DNA from: Pseudomonas hormoni
GTDB taxonomy: Bacteria > Pseudomonadota > Gammaproteobacteria > Pseudomonadales > Pseudomonadaceae
Direction: 5' to 3'
DNA: 64,000 nucleotides
Assembly (NCBI RefSeq): GCF_018502625.1
Contig: NZ_CP075566.1
Span: 67,001 to 131,000, forward strand
Shown here: piece after piece, positions 16,161-31,706 of the stretch
Layout of the letters: the number at the start of each line of letters is the position of its first letter
Numbering within the stretch: the stretch's first letter is position 1
Position numbers and translations under genes: made by a program
The notes under the pieces: generated by a model
What the model was told of the DNA's origin: nothing
Seen by the model: the letters and a program-made list of their open reading frames with translations, nothing else
Database searches by the model: none

Positions 16161-17834
16161 CTAAATTTTTGCGGTAACGACCATCTTTTTCGCGTGGGCC
16201 AGGGATTCCTTGGTCAGGTCGATACCCCCCAGCATCCGTGCGACTTCTTCGACACGATCATTCTTGCTGAGCTTGGAGACGGCCGTGTGGGTCGCATCCT
16301 CGCCACGGACCTTGTGTACAAACAGATGCTGATGACCCTGCGCCGCCACTTGTGGCAAGTGAGTGACCGTCAACACCTGCCCGCGCTCGCCAAGACGTCG
16401 CAGCAGCTGGCCGACAATCTCCGCGGTCGGTCCGCCGATACCCACGTCCACTTCGTCGAATACCAGGGTTGGTACGCGTGAAGTCTGCGCGGTGATCACC
16501 TGAATCGCGAGGCTGATCCGCGACAGCTCACCACCCGAGGCTACTTTGGCCAGCGCTTTCAAGGGCTGGCCGGGGTTGGCACTGACCAGTAACTCGACTT
16601 GTTCCAGCCCGTTGGGCAGTAATTCATCGCTGCCGTTGGGGCGCAATTCGATGGTGAAACGACCGCCGGGCATACCCAGACGCTGAATTTCCTGCTCCAC
16701 GGCGCTGGCTAGACTCGTGGACGCTTGATGGCGCAGATCGCTCAGCTCCCGAGCCTTCTCCTGATAATGGCGGGCATAAGAGGCCAGCTCATCACTCAGT
16801 CGCTCAATGGATTCATCATTGGCATTCAGGGTTTCAATTTCATCCAGCAATCGCTGCTGCATCTCGGCCACCTCGGTGGGCTGGATGCGGTGTTTGCGCG
16901 CCATGGTGTAGATCGCATCGAGGCGTTCTTCCAGGTACTGCAGGCGCGCCGGGTCGGCATCGAAGTTATCGAGGAAGCGATTCAGCTCGCCCACGGCTTC
17001 TTCTACCTGAATCTGCGCACTGGTCAGCAAGCTGCTGGCTTCGCCCAGCGCGCCAATCGAGTTGTTCACGCTGGACAGGCGATTGAGGCTGGCGGTCAGG
17101 GCATTCAGGACATTGCCGGAATCACTCTCGCTGCATTGTTCGACCACTTGTCGGCAGATGCCCAGCAGGGTTTCGGCGTTGGTCAGGTTCTTGTGTTCCT
17201 GCTCCAACTGCTCCAGTTCGTTTTCACCGAGGCCGAGATTTTCCAGTTCTTCGAGTTGATAACTGAGCAATTGGTGGCGGGCGCGCTGCTCGTCACCGGA
17301 GTTCGACAGGCGTTCCAGCTCCTGGCGGGTTTGGCGCCAGCGCTGGGCGGCGAGCTGAACCTGACGGGCAAGGTCGGTGGCGCCGGCATACTCGTCGAGC
17401 AGGCGGCGGTGAGTATCGGTCTTGAGCAGGGATTGGTGTTCATGCTGGCTGTGGATATCAATCAGTAACTCGCCCAGAGACTTGAGGTCACCGAGCGGGC
17501 AGGGCGTGCCGTTGATATAGCCGCGCGAGCGTCCTTCGGCGGTGATCACCCGGCGAAGGATGCACGGGCCATCGCTTTCGAGGTCGCGCTCGGCCAGCCA
17601 GGCACTGGCTTCCGGAATGTCGACCAGGTCGAAGGTGGCCAGGATGTCGGCCTTGTCGGCGCCGGGGCGGACTACGCCACTGTCGGCGCGATCGCCCAGG
17701 GTCAGGCCGAGGGCGTCGAGCATGATCGACTTGCCGGCGCCGGTTTCCCCTGTGATCACGCTCATCCCGCGATCGAGTTCGAGATCGAGATGTTCAACGA
17801 TGGCGTAGTTGTGTACGGACAGGTGCACCAGCAT
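16161..17834 (-). CDS. recN: DNA repair protein RecN
   Basis: A 557-residue SMC-like ATPase for double-strand break repair. The Walker A motif GETGAGKS lies near residue 30. A long coiled-coil middle (about 160-360) is followed by the ABC signature SGGELSRISLAIQV and the Walker B VFDEVDVGIGGPTAE. An apparent LexA box upstream shows it is part of the SOS response. It is convergent with fur. Confidence 0.97.
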   Translation of the reverse strand: MLVHLSVHNYAIVEHLDLELDRGMSVITGETGAGKSIMLDALGLTLGDRADSGVVRPGADKADILATFDLVDIPEASAWLAERDLESDGPCILRRVITAEGRSRGYINGTPCPLGDLKSLGELLIDIHSQHEHQSLLKTDTHRRLLDEYAGATDLARQVQLAAQRWRQTRQELERLSNSGDEQRARHQLLSYQLEELENLGLGENELEQLEQEHKNLTNAETLLGICRQVVEQCSESDSGNVLNALTASLNRLSSVNNSIGALGEASSLLTSAQIQVEEAVGELNRFLDNFDADPARLQYLEERLDAIYTMARKHRIQPTEVAEMQQRLLDEIETLNANDESIERLSDELASYARHYQEKARELSDLRHQASTSLASAVEQEIQRLGMPGGRFTIELRPNGSDELLPNGLEQVELLVSANPGQPLKALAKVASGGELSRISLAIQVITAQTSRVPTLVFDEVDVGIGGPTAEIVGQLLRRLGERGQVLTVTHLPQVAAQGHQHLFVHKVRGEDATHTAVSKLSKNDRVEEVARMLGGIDLTKESLAHAKKMVVTAKI

Positions 17835-17858
17835 AAAGGCCGCTCCCAGGCTTTAGGT

Positions 17859-17874
17859 CTGGTTATTTATACAG
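17859..17874 (-). promoter_or_regulatory. LexA (SOS) box of recN
   Basis: The 16-bp sequence reads CTGTATAAATAACCAG on the minus strand, a CTG-N10-CAG box with an AT-rich centre. It lies 25 bp upstream of the recN start, where LexA would block its promoter. Confidence 0.85.
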
Positions 17875-17994
17875 TGTTTTATTTGCGCCTGACAATGCCC
17901 TCGCTTAGCTCGATTTGCTTGATCCGACGAAATCGTTAGCGCAACGAGAAATGAAAATGCAGCTGTTTTTTGTAGGGTTAATCATAACAAGCCC

Positions 17995-18022
17995 CTTGAA
18001 GCTGATTTTTGCGGCCCCATAT
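17995..18022 (+). promoter_or_regulatory. sigma-32 heat-shock promoter of grpE
   Basis: CTTGAA at 17995-18000 and CCCCATAT at 18015-18022, 14 bp apart, match the sigma-32 consensus (CTTGAAA and CCCCATNT). The site is about 55 bp upstream of the grpE start. Confidence 0.88.
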
Positions 18023-18075
18023 ACCCGGACAGAAGCGCGAGTTGAGCTCGCGGACGAAATTGAAAGGAGAAATCT

Positions 18076-18642
18076 ATGGCTGACGAACAGACAGTGGATA
18101 CGCAAAATCAAGATGCCAACCAGGGCTCCGCGGCTTCGGGTGAAGACCTCGCGGCTCGTGTACAAGTGCTCGAAGAGCAACTGGCAGGCGCGCAGGATCA
18201 GGCTTTGCGTGTTGCCGCCGATCTGCAGAACGTCCGCCGTCGCGCCGAGCAGGATGTAGAAAAAGCGCACAAATTCGCCCTGGAAAAATTCGCAGGCGAT
18301 TTGCTGCCGATCATCGACAGCCTGGAGCGTGGTCTGGAGTTGTCCAACCCGGACGACGAAAGCATCCGTCCAATGCGCGAAGGCATCGAGCTGACCCTGA
18401 AAATGTTCCAGGACACCCTGAAGCGTTATCAGCTGGAAGCGATCGATCCGCATGGCGAACCGTTCAACGCCGTTCAGCATCAGGCAATGGCCATGCAGGA
18501 AAGCGCCGACGTAGAGCCGAACAGCGTGCTCAAGGTGTTCCAGAAGGGCTATCAGCTCAACGGTCGTCTGCTGCGCCCGGCCATGGTCGTGGTCAGCAAG
18601 GCCCCTGCGCCGGTTTCGCCTTCGATTGACGAGCAGGCTTGA
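18076..18642 (+). CDS. grpE: nucleotide exchange factor GrpE
   Basis: A 188-residue co-chaperone that releases ADP from DnaK. A long N-terminal helix (about 25-90; [19 protein letters not shown], then [20 protein letters not shown]) leads to the beta-domain ([21 protein letters not shown]). An AAAGGAGAA ribosome site precedes the ATG. It starts the grpE-dnaK-dnaJ heat-shock set and has its own sigma-32 promoter. Confidence 0.97.
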   Translation: MADEQTVDTQNQDANQGSAASGEDLAARVQVLEEQLAGAQDQALRVAADLQNVRRRAEQDVEKAHKFALEKFAGDLLPIIDSLERGLELSNPDDESIRPMREGIELTLKMFQDTLKRYQLEAIDPHGEPFNAVQHQAMAMQESADVEPNSVLKVFQKGYQLNGRLLRPAMVVVSKAPAPVSPSIDEQA

Positions 18643-18665
18643 AATTAGCCGCAAGGCCCCCATTT
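18638..18665 (+). promoter_or_regulatory. sigma-32 heat-shock promoter of dnaK
   Basis: CTTGAAA at 18638-18644, exactly 13 bp of spacer, then CCCCATTT at 18658-18665: a full match to the sigma-32 consensus. The -35 element contains the grpE stop codon TGA. The site lies 80 bp upstream of the dnaK ATG and gives dnaK a heat-shock promoter separate from that of grpE. Confidence 0.92.
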
Positions 18666-18744
18666 AGAAGTCAAGCGTTTAAGTGCTACCGCAGTTAGCC
18701 ACCACTGCTGCGGCAACCAAATCCAAAGTTTCGGGAGAGTGAAC

Positions 18745-20661
<1,917 letters not shown>

Positions 20662-20715
20662 GTTAGTGGTCGCCCGGTTGACTGCCTTAAGGCGGTGACT
20701 GGTAGGATGTCGCCG

Positions 20716-20735
20716 CGCGGGAGCTTGCTCCCGCG
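20716..20735. repeat. single REP-like hairpin
   Basis: A perfect 9-bp stem CGCGGGAGC / GCTCCCGCG with a TT loop, the same core as in the REPIN at 12095. It is a solitary REP unit 55 bp after the dnaK stop and may act as a boundary in the dnaK-dnaJ transcript. Confidence 0.75.
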
Positions 20736-20863
20736 TTGGCGTGTCTGGAGTACACGAATTTTTACAGCATGCGACAGCGGTCGTATGTTGGCGGTATGGC
20801 CGAAGATGCTCCTGCTTTTCGAGCCGAAAGTACTGCAATGAATCAAAGACCAGGATCGTTGAA

Positions 20864-20892
20864 TTGACGTGAGTTGGGTCCGGGCCTGTATT
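20864..20892 (+). promoter_or_regulatory. possible sigma-70 promoter of dnaJ
   Basis: TTGACG, 17 bp, TGTATT lie 67 bp upstream of the dnaJ start in the 297-bp dnaK-dnaJ gap. The match is fair; no sigma-32 site was seen here. Confidence 0.35.
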
Positions 20893-20958
20893 GGGGCTCA
20901 GCGAGTTTGGCGAGGCTCAGGAGAGGTTTGCCGAACGTCCTTAAGAGTGCAAAGACTT

Positions 20959-22083
20959 ATGGCAAAGCGTGACTATTACGAAGTATTGGGTGTTGAGCGT
21001 GGCTCGAGCGAAGCGGACCTGAAAAAGGCCTACCGTCGCCTGGCGATGAAGCACCACCCGGACCGTAATCCCGATGACAAAGCGTCGGAAGAGATGTTCA
21101 AAGAGGCCAACGAGGCCTACGAAGTGCTGTCCGATTCCAGCAAGCGCGCGGCGTACGACCAGTATGGTCATGCCGGTGTCGACCCAAGCATGGGTGGCGG
21201 CGGTGCCGGGTTTGGCGGTCAGAACTTCTCCGACATCTTTGGCGATGTCTTCAGTGACTTCTTCGGTGGCGGTCGCGGCGGTGCTCGTGGCGGTGCCCAG
21301 CGCGGCAGCGACTTGCGTTATACCCTGGAGCTGAATCTGGAAGAGGCGGTGCGCGGTACCACCGTTAACATCCGCGTTCCGACACTGGTCAACTGCAAGC
21401 CATGCGATGGCTCGGGTGCCAAGAAAGGCTCCTCGCCGGTCACCTGCCCGACGTGCGGCGGTATCGGTCAAGTCCGCATGCAGCAAGGTTTCTTCTCGGT
21501 GCAACAGACCTGCCCGCGCTGCCATGGTCAGGGCAAGATCATTTCCGATCCGTGCAGCTCCTGCAACGGTGACGGTCGCGTTGAAGAGTACAAGACCCTT
21601 TCCGTGAAAGTGCCGGCCGGTGTCGACACTGGTGACCGCATTCGTCTGTCCGGCGAAGGCGAGGCGGGTGCTCAGGGCGGTCCGACTGGCGACCTGTACG
21701 TGGTGATCAATGTGCGCGAGCACGCGATCTTCCAGCGCGATGGCAAGCACTTGTTCTGCGAAGTGCCGATCAGCTTCGTCGATGCGGCGCTGGGTGGCGA
21801 GCTCGAGATTCCGACTCTTGATGGTCGGGTCAAACTGAAAATCCCTGAAGGGACTCAGACCGGCAAACAATTCCGTGTGCGCGGCAAAGGCGTTGCGCCG
21901 GTGCGTGGTGGCGGTGCCGGTGACCTGATGTGCCGTGTGGCGGTCGAAACCCCGGTCAACCTGGGTCGTCGTCAGCGCGAATTGCTGGAGGAATTCCGCA
22001 GCTCGCTGGCGGACGACAACAGCCATTCACCGAAAACCACCGGTTGGTTCGAAGGCGTGAAGCGCTTCTTCGGCGATCTGTAA
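20959..22083 (+). CDS. dnaJ: chaperone protein DnaJ (Hsp40)
   Basis: A 374-residue co-chaperone that stimulates DnaK ATPase. The J-domain (1-70) has the HPD motif in [11 protein letters not shown] Gly/Phe-rich region (75-125) follows, then the zinc domain with four CxxCxGxG-type motifs ([32 protein letters not shown]), then two beta-barrel client-binding domains. The ATG at 20959 fits the family N-terminus [12 protein letters not shown]. Confidence 0.98.
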   Translation: MAKRDYYEVLGVERGSSEADLKKAYRRLAMKHHPDRNPDDKASEEMFKEANEAYEVLSDSSKRAAYDQYGHAGVDPSMGGGGAGFGGQNFSDIFGDVFSDFFGGGRGGARGGAQRGSDLRYTLELNLEEAVRGTTVNIRVPTLVNCKPCDGSGAKKGSSPVTCPTCGGIGQVRMQQGFFSVQQTCPRCHGQGKIISDPCSSCNGDGRVEEYKTLSVKVPAGVDTGDRIRLSGEGEAGAQGGPTGDLYVVINVREHAIFQRDGKHLFCEVPISFVDAALGGELEIPTLDGRVKLKIPEGTQTGKQFRVRGKGVAPVRGGGAGDLMCRVAVETPVNLGRRQRELLEEFRSSLADDNSHSPKTTGWFEGVKRFFGDL

Positions 22084-22899
<816 letters not shown>

Positions 22900-22909
22900 G
22901 ATGCAGCCG

Positions 22910-22947
22910 AAACCGGGTTCCAACCCAGCGATGGGGCCCGGTTTTAT
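22910..22947 (+). terminator. terminator of dapB
   Basis: AAACCGGG pairs with CCCGGTTT across a 19-nt loop, followed by a short T run, 11 bp after the dapB stop. Confidence 0.75.
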
Positions 22948-23031
22948 TACGCCAAGCGACGTCCTGTCGCATTCTCCAGCCTTTAGGGCTCATTGGCGGT
23001 AGACCAAAAATGCCTTTTTCTGTAAGCTACA

Positions 23032-23113
23032 GCTTTAGTGTGTTCACTAAAAGCGCGCAGAATAATTCAGTGAATGAGCGGGGTGACGTGTCCATACGTC
23101 ACTCCGCTTTTTT
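23032..23113 (+). promoter_or_regulatory. carA leader with terminator-like attenuator
   Basis: Two hairpins sit in the 258-bp dapB-carA gap. The first pairs GCTTTAGTG (23032-23040) with CACTAAAAGC (23045-23054). The second is a 13-bp stem (23077-23089 with 23096-23108, one G-T pair, GTCCAT loop) running straight into six Ts: a textbook intrinsic terminator only 44 bp upstream of the carA start. A terminator in this place would stop any transcript coming from a promoter upstream, so conditional readthrough is likely. A 51-codon frame starting at ATG 23010 crosses both hairpins and ends inside carA; it could be a leader peptide but has no strong ribosome site. Confidence 0.65.
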
Positions 23114-23157
23114 ACACCTGCGATCGCCCTTTCAGGCTTTATTTACGGGAGGTCTTC

Positions 23158-24294
23158 TTGACTAAGCCAGCCATACTCGCCCTTGCTGATGGCAGCATTT
23201 TTCGCGGCGAAGCCATTGGAGCCGACGGTCAAACCGTTGGTGAGGTGGTGTTTAACACCGCAATGACCGGCTATCAGGAAATCCTTACCGATCCTTCCTA
23301 CGCCCAACAGATCGTTACCCTGACTTACCCGCACATCGGCAACACCGGCACCACGCCGGAAGACGCCGAGTCCGACCGCGTCTGGTCCGCTGGCCTGGTT
23401 ATCCGTGACCTGCCACTGGTTGCGAGCAACTGGCGTAACACGATGTCCCTGTCCGATTACCTGAAAGCCAATAACGTTGTGGCCATCGCCGGTATCGACA
23501 CCCGCCGCCTGACGCGCATCCTGCGTGAAAAAGGCGCGCAGAACGGCTGCATCATGGCCGGTGACAACATTTCCGAAGAAGCGGCCATCGCCGCGGCTCA
23601 AGGCTTCCCTGGCCTCAAAGGCATGGACCTGGCGAAAGTCGTCAGCACCAAAGAAACCTACGAATGGCGCTCGACTGTCTGGGACTTGAAAACCGACAGC
23701 CATGCGACCATCGACGCCTCCGAGCTGCCGTACCACGTGGTTGCCTACGACTACGGCGTCAAGCTGAACATCCTGCGCATGCTGGTCGAGCGCGGTTGCC
23801 GCGTCACCGTGGTGCCGGCTCAAACGCCTGCCGCTGACGTGCTGGCGATGAAACCGGACGGCGTGTTTCTGTCCAACGGCCCTGGCGACCCGGAGCCTTG
23901 CGACTACGCGATCCAGGCGATCAAGGATGTGCTGGAAACCGAGATTCCGGTCTTCGGTATCTGCCTCGGTCACCAACTGCTGGCCCTGGCCTCCGGCGCC
24001 AAGACCCTGAAAATGGGTCACGGCCACCACGGTGCCAACCACCCGGTCCAGGATCTGGACAGCGGTGTGGTGATGATCACCAGCCAGAACCACGGTTTTG
24101 CGGTAGACGAAGCGACCCTGCCAGCCAACGTTCGCGCGATTCACAAATCGCTGTTCGACGGCACACTGCAAGGCATCGAGCGCACCGACAAGAGCGCCTT
24201 CAGCTTCCAGGGTCACCCGGAAGCCAGCCCTGGCCCGAACGACGTAGCGCCACTGTTCGATCGCTTCATCAACGAAATGGCCAAGCGACGCTGA
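23158..24294 (+). CDS. carA: carbamoyl-phosphate synthase small subunit
   Basis: A 378-residue glutamine amidotransferase that supplies ammonia to CarB for arginine and pyrimidine synthesis. The N-terminal domain ([15 protein letters not shown]) is followed by a class I GATase domain with the nucleophile in [12 protein letters not shown] and the His/Glu in [10 protein letters not shown]. It starts at TTG, preceded by a strong GGGAGG; E. coli carA also uses TTG. The in-frame ATG at 23074 lies within the terminator hairpin, has no ribosome site, and is rejected. Confidence 0.95.
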   Translation: MTKPAILALADGSIFRGEAIGADGQTVGEVVFNTAMTGYQEILTDPSYAQQIVTLTYPHIGNTGTTPEDAESDRVWSAGLVIRDLPLVASNWRNTMSLSDYLKANNVVAIAGIDTRRLTRILREKGAQNGCIMAGDNISEEAAIAAAQGFPGLKGMDLAKVVSTKETYEWRSTVWDLKTDSHATIDASELPYHVVAYDYGVKLNILRMLVERGCRVTVVPAQTPAADVLAMKPDGVFLSNGPGDPEPCDYAIQAIKDVLETEIPVFGICLGHQLLALASGAKTLKMGHGHHGANHPVQDLDSGVVMITSQNHGFAVDEATLPANVRAIHKSLFDGTLQGIERTDKSAFSFQGHPEASPGPNDVAPLFDRFINEMAKRR

Positions 24295-24317
24295 TCGCTC
24301 GCCTTGATGGTGCAAGG

Positions 24318-24353
24318 CTTGAGGGCGGTCCCGACACCGGCGGCCCCCTCAAG
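24318..24353 (+). repeat. carA-carB intercistronic inverted repeat
   Basis: CTTGAGGG pairs with CCCTCAAG across a 20-nt GC-rich loop in the 118-bp gap between carA and carB. There is no T tract. It may be a processing or stability element. Confidence 0.5.
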
Positions 24354-24412
24354 GCTTCAAAGATTGAACAAGACGGCTTGCCGACTGACCTGCGGATTTG
24401 AGTGACAAACCC

Positions 24413-27630
<3,218 letters not shown>

Positions 27631-27634
<4 letters not shown>

Positions 27635-28107
27635 TCAAGTACCCAATGACCGTCCAGGGCGCGAAAGCCCTGGAAGAAGAACACGCTCACCTGACCAAGG
27701 TCGTCCGTCCGAAGCTCAGCCAGGACATCGGCACGGCCCGCGAGTTGGGTGACTTGAAGGAAAACGCCGAGTACCACGCTGCTCGCGAGCAGCAAGGTAT
27801 GGTCGAGGCGCGGATCCGTGACATCGAAGGCCGGATTCAGAATCAGGTCATCATCGACGTCACGACCATTCCTCACACCGGCAAAGTGATTTTCGGCACC
27901 ACTGTTGAAATCGCCAACGTCGAGACGGATGAGCGCGTCACTTACCACATCGTGGGTGAGGATGAGGCTGACTTCAAACTCGGCAAGATTTCGGTAGGTT
28001 CGCCATTGGCCCGCGCCTTGATTGCCAAGGAAGAGGGTGATGTCGTCGCCGTGAAAACGCCTGGTGGCGTTATCGAGTACGAGATTGTCGAAGTTCGTCA
28101 CATCTAA
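27631..28107 (+). CDS. greA: transcription elongation factor GreA
   Basis: A 158-residue factor that stimulates RNA cleavage by backtracked RNA polymerase. The N-terminal coiled coil has the conserved acidic tip [16 protein letters not shown] near residues 40-55. The C-terminal FKBP-like domain has [20 protein letters not shown]. The ATG overlaps the carB stop by 4 bp, so the two are probably coupled. Confidence 0.97.
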
Positions 28108-28114
28108 ACGCAGA

Positions 28115-28133
28115 CGCCCGCTTCGTGCGGGCG
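28115..28133 (+). terminator. hairpin downstream of greA
   Basis: A 7-bp stem CGCCCGC / GCGGGCG with a TTCGT loop, 7 bp after the greA stop and without a T tract. It ends only 7 bp before the TTG start of the next frame, so it may reduce its translation. Confidence 0.55.
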
Positions 28134-28140
28134 CGATGCT

Positions 28141-28536
28141 TTGGCAACTCAGATGTTGTGGGTCGGCGGCCTGTGGCTGTTACATATCGGTCTGCTGCCG
28201 GTGCTGGGCCAAATTGGCCTGGCGCCGCTGCTGATCGACGAAATTGCAGGCATGCTGAACTCGCTGATGGTGGGATTCGCCGCAGCGTGCGTGATTTTTC
28301 AGGCTTTGGTGCTGGTTCAGGCCGAGGGCCTTGCCAGTCTATGGCGCGATATTCGTGGGCAACTGCTGATGATGGCGCTGTATGCGTGCGCGATGTATGT
28401 CGCGGTGCGTGTCGGCTGGCCGGATGCGGTGCGTTGGCAGGTGTTCAGTTATCTGGTTCTGGGTTTTTCCGGGCTGGTGCTGGTACTGCAGCCAGTGCCT
28501 GGATGGAGTGGCAGGGTGCGCGAAGCACACCCTTGA
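28141..28536 (+). CDS. four-helix membrane protein, DUF4149-like
   Basis: A protein of about 131 residues with four hydrophobic segments (MLWVGGLWLLHIGLLPVLG; AGMLNSLMVGFAAACVIF; LLMMALYACAMYVAVRVG; FSYLVLGFSGLVLVLQ). It resembles the DUF4149-type proteins found between greA and yhbY in Pseudomonas; this assignment is from memory. Function is unknown. The start is uncertain: TTG at 28141 or ATG at 28153. Neither has a good ribosome site, and a hairpin lies just upstream. Confidence 0.7.
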   Translation: MATQMLWVGGLWLLHIGLLPVLGQIGLAPLLIDEIAGMLNSLMVGFAAACVIFQALVLVQAEGLASLWRDIRGQLLMMALYACAMYVAVRVGWPDAVRWQVFSYLVLGFSGLVLVLQPVPGWSGRVREAHP

Positions 28537-28545
28537 CCCTTGCCA

Positions 28546-28854
28546 TCATTTGAAGCGATGGACGTTCGACAGCTGCTTGTTGACGCTGAAGTTCTTGCGG
28601 TAAATCAGTGCCATCTTGCCGATGACCTGAACCAGATCCGCTTTGCCGACCTTGCAGAGTTCTGCAATGGACGCCAGGCGCGATTCGCGATCGAGGATGT
28701 TGAGCTTGATTTTGATCAGCTCGTGATCCGCCAAAGCGCGTTCAAGTTCGGCTAACACACCTTCAGTCAAACCGTTGTCAGCCACAATCAAAACTGGTTT
28801 CAGATGGTGGCCAATGGATTTGTACTGTTTCTTCTGCTCTTGAGTGAGCGGCAT
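28546..28854 (-). CDS. yhbY: YhbY-family RNA-binding protein
   Basis: A 102-residue CRM-domain protein linked to assembly of the large ribosomal subunit. The family pattern MPLTQEQKKQYKSIGHHLKP, then VLIVADNGLTEGVLAELERAL, then ELIKIKLN and LVQVIGKMALIYR is intact, including the GxxG-like loop region. It is divergent from rlmE with a 101-bp shared promoter region, the usual arrangement. Confidence 0.94.
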   Translation of the reverse strand: MPLTQEQKKQYKSIGHHLKPVLIVADNGLTEGVLAELERALADHELIKIKLNILDRESRLASIAELCKVGKADLVQVIGKMALIYRKNFSVNKQLSNVHRFK

Positions 28855-28955
28855 AATCTGACCCTTTAGTCTGGATTCTGTAAAATGGCGGCCATTTTAC
28901 CCGAGGGTTCGTGGATCCGCCCAATTAATCACGACCCTTATCATCGAGGTGCCCA

Positions 28956-29585
28956 ATGGCGCGTTCCAAGACAAGCCTTGGTTGGCTGAAAAGACATGTC
29001 AATGATCCCTATGTGAAGCAGGCGCAGAAGGATGGTTACCGCTCGCGTGCGAGTTACAAGCTTCTGGAGGTCCAGGAGAAATACAAGCTGATCCGTCCGG
29101 GTATGAGCGTTGTCGACCTGGGTGCGGCGCCCGGCGGCTGGTCGCAGGTCACTAGTCGGCTGATCGGTGGTCAGGGGCGTCTGATCGCCTCGGACATCCT
29201 GGAAATGGACAGCATTCCGGACGTGACTTTCATCCAGGGTGACTTCACCCAAGACGAAGTGCTCGCTCAGATCCTCGAAGCCGTGGGTAATTCGCAGGTG
29301 GACCTTGTGATTTCCGATATGGCCCCCAATATGAGTGGTACGCCTGAGGTGGACATGCCAAAAGCCATGTTTCTATGTGAGCTGGCTCTTGATCTGGCGG
29401 CTCGGATACTCAAGCCGGGTGGTAATTTCGTGATCAAGGTGTTTCAGGGCGAAGGGTTTGATGCTTACGTGAAGGACGCTCGTCAGAAATTCGACAAGGT
29501 CCAGATGATCAAGCCGGACTCTTCCCGTGGCAGTTCCCGCGAGCAATACATGCTGGCTTGGGGCTACCGCGGCCGTAGTGAGTAA
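28956..29585 (+). CDS. rlmE: 23S rRNA U2552 2'-O-methyltransferase
   Basis: A 209-residue SAM-dependent methyltransferase (RrmJ/FtsJ) that modifies U2552 in the ribosomal A loop. The SAM motif [14 protein letters not shown] is near residues 51-64. The catalytic K-D-K-E residues are in [30 protein letters not shown] and SRGSSREQY. It precedes ftsH by 202 bp, the conserved order. Confidence 0.97.
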   Translation: MARSKTSLGWLKRHVNDPYVKQAQKDGYRSRASYKLLEVQEKYKLIRPGMSVVDLGAAPGGWSQVTSRLIGGQGRLIASDILEMDSIPDVTFIQGDFTQDEVLAQILEAVGNSQVDLVISDMAPNMSGTPEVDMPKAMFLCELALDLAARILKPGGNFVIKVFQGEGFDAYVKDARQKFDKVQMIKPDSSRGSSREQYMLAWGYRGRSE

Positions 29586-29787
29586 ATCGAGGTTTTTTTG
29601 CGGGCCGATAGGATTTTCGTATTTCGCCCCGCGAGCATTAGCGAATACTGTGTAGAAAGTGTTTCACAAAGGGTTACAGACGGCGCCTGCCAGAGCCGTA
29701 GGTAATGTAGTAAGTTAGGCCGGTGAATATCATGCGAAGCGCGCGCCATTAGCGGAGCTTGCTTCAGAGGGTAGTTAATTGAACGAT

Positions 29788-31698
29788 ATGGCAAAGAATC
29801 TGATCCTGTGGTTGATCATCGCGGCTGTCCTGGTGACAGTGATGAACAACTTCTCCAGCCCTAACGAGCCGCAGACCCTCAACTATTCCGACTTCATCCA
29901 GCAGGTCAAGGATGGCAAGGTCGAGCGCGTAGCCGTTGATGGCTATGTGATTACCGGTAAGCGCAACGATGGCGACAGCTTCAAGACCATCCGTCCCGCT
30001 ATCCAGGATAACGGTCTGATCGGTGATCTCGTGGATAACCACGTGGTCGTTGAAGGCAAGCAGCCAGAACAGCAAAGCATCTGGACTCAGCTCCTGGTCG
30101 CGAGCTTCCCGATCCTGGTGATCATTGCCGTGTTCATGTTCTTCATGCGGCAGATGCAGGGCGGCGCCGGAGGCAAGGGCGGGCCGATGAGCTTCGGCAA
30201 GAGCAAGGCACGCCTGCTCTCCGAAGATCAGGTGAAAACTACTCTGGCTGATGTTGCCGGTTGCGACGAAGCCAAGGAAGAAGTCGGTGAACTGGTCGAA
30301 TTCCTTCGTGATCCGGGCAAGTTCCAGCGCCTGGGCGGTCGCATTCCCCGCGGCGTGCTGATGGTCGGTCCTCCGGGTACCGGTAAAACCTTGCTGGCCA
30401 AGGCGATTGCCGGCGAAGCCAAAGTGCCGTTCTTTACCATTTCCGGTTCCGATTTCGTTGAAATGTTCGTCGGCGTCGGTGCGAGCCGTGTTCGTGACAT
30501 GTTCGAGCAGGCCAAGAAGCACGCGCCATGCATCATCTTCATCGATGAAATCGACGCCGTCGGTCGCCACCGTGGCGCCGGCATGGGCGGTGGTCACGAT
30601 GAGCGCGAGCAGACGCTCAACCAGTTGCTGGTAGAGATGGACGGCTTCGAAATGAATGACGGCATCATCGTCATCGCCGCAACCAACCGTCCGGACGTAC
30701 TGGACCCGGCGTTGCTGCGCCCGGGCCGTTTCGACCGTCAGGTCGTGGTCGGTCTGCCGGATATCCGCGGTCGTGAGCAGATTCTCAAGGTCCACATGCG
30801 CAAAGTGCCAATGGGCGACGATGTTGCTCCGGCCGTGATTGCTCGTGGTACACCTGGTTTCTCGGGTGCCGACCTGGCCAACCTGGTGAACGAAGCGTCG
30901 TTGTTCGCTGCCCGTACCGGCAAGCGTGTCGTCGAAATGAAAGAATTCGAACTGGCCAAGGACAAGATCATGATGGGCGCCGAGCGCAAATCCATGGTCA
31001 TGTCCGAAAAAGAGAAGCAGAACACCGCTTATCACGAAGCTGGCCATGCCATTGTCGGTCGCGTCGTGCCTGAGCATGACCCGGTTTATAAGGTCTCCAT
31101 CATCCCGCGTGGTCGTGCGCTGGGTGTGACCATGTTCCTGCCGGAAGAAGATCGCTACAGCCTGTCCAAGCGTGCGTTGATCAGCCAAATCTGCTCGCTG
31201 TACGGCGGCCGTATCGCTGAAGAAATGACCCTGGGCTTCGATGGTGTGACCACCGGCGCCTCCAACGACATCATGCGTGCCAGCCAGATTGCGCGAAACA
31301 TGGTGACTAAGTGGGGCCTGTCAGAAAAACTCGGTCCGTTGATGTACGCCGAAGACGAGGGCGAGGTATTCCTCGGTCGTGGCGGCGGTGGTCAGAGTGC
31401 AAGTTTCTCTGGTGAGACAGCCAAGTTGATCGACTCCGAAGTTCGAAGCATCATTGACCAGTGCTACGGTACGGCCAAGCAGATCCTCACGGATAACCGC
31501 GACAAGCTCGACGCCATGGCTGATGCCCTGATGAAATACGAAACGATCGATGCTGAGCAGATTGACGACATCATGGCAGGCCGTGCGCCTCGTGAGCCTC
31601 GCGACTGGTCGGGTGGCACCGGTACTTCCGGAACACCTCCGGCAGTGCAGGATCCGCGTCCGGAAACACCGATCGGCGGTCCGGCTGCTGACGTTTAA
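29788..31698 (+). CDS. ftsH: ATP-dependent zinc metalloprotease FtsH
   Basis: A 636-residue inner-membrane AAA+ protease that degrades membrane and regulatory proteins such as sigma-32. TM1 ([18 protein letters not shown]) and TM2 (near residues 105-125) flank a periplasmic domain. The AAA module has Walker A GPPGTGKT, Walker [12 protein letters not shown] and the second region of homology ([20 protein letters not shown]). The zinc site is HEAGH near residue 414. A TTG start 9 bp upstream (MND-MAKN) is better spaced from the GAGGG ribosome site, so a three-residue longer form may be the real product. Confidence 0.97.
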   Translation: MAKNLILWLIIAAVLVTVMNNFSSPNEPQTLNYSDFIQQVKDGKVERVAVDGYVITGKRNDGDSFKTIRPAIQDNGLIGDLVDNHVVVEGKQPEQQSIWTQLLVASFPILVIIAVFMFFMRQMQGGAGGKGGPMSFGKSKARLLSEDQVKTTLADVAGCDEAKEEVGELVEFLRDPGKFQRLGGRIPRGVLMVGPPGTGKTLLAKAIAGEAKVPFFTISGSDFVEMFVGVGASRVRDMFEQAKKHAPCIIFIDEIDAVGRHRGAGMGGGHDEREQTLNQLLVEMDGFEMNDGIIVIAATNRPDVLDPALLRPGRFDRQVVVGLPDIRGREQILKVHMRKVPMGDDVAPAVIARGTPGFSGADLANLVNEASLFAARTGKRVVEMKEFELAKDKIMMGAERKSMVMSEKEKQNTAYHEAGHAIVGRVVPEHDPVYKVSIIPRGRALGVTMFLPEEDRYSLSKRALISQICSLYGGRIAEEMTLGFDGVTTGASNDIMRASQIARNMVTKWGLSEKLGPLMYAEDEGEVFLGRGGGGQSASFSGETAKLIDSEVRSIIDQCYGTAKQILTDNRDKLDAMADALMKYETIDAEQIDDIMAGRAPREPRDWSGGTGTSGTPPAVQDPRPETPIGGPAADV

Positions 31699-31706
31699 GG
31701 TTTGAA

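Noticed and set aside
23074..23157. ATG at 23074 as start of carA
   Set aside because: It lies in the stem of the terminator, lacks a ribosome site and would add 28 residues unlike any CarA. The TTG at 23158 has GGGAGG.
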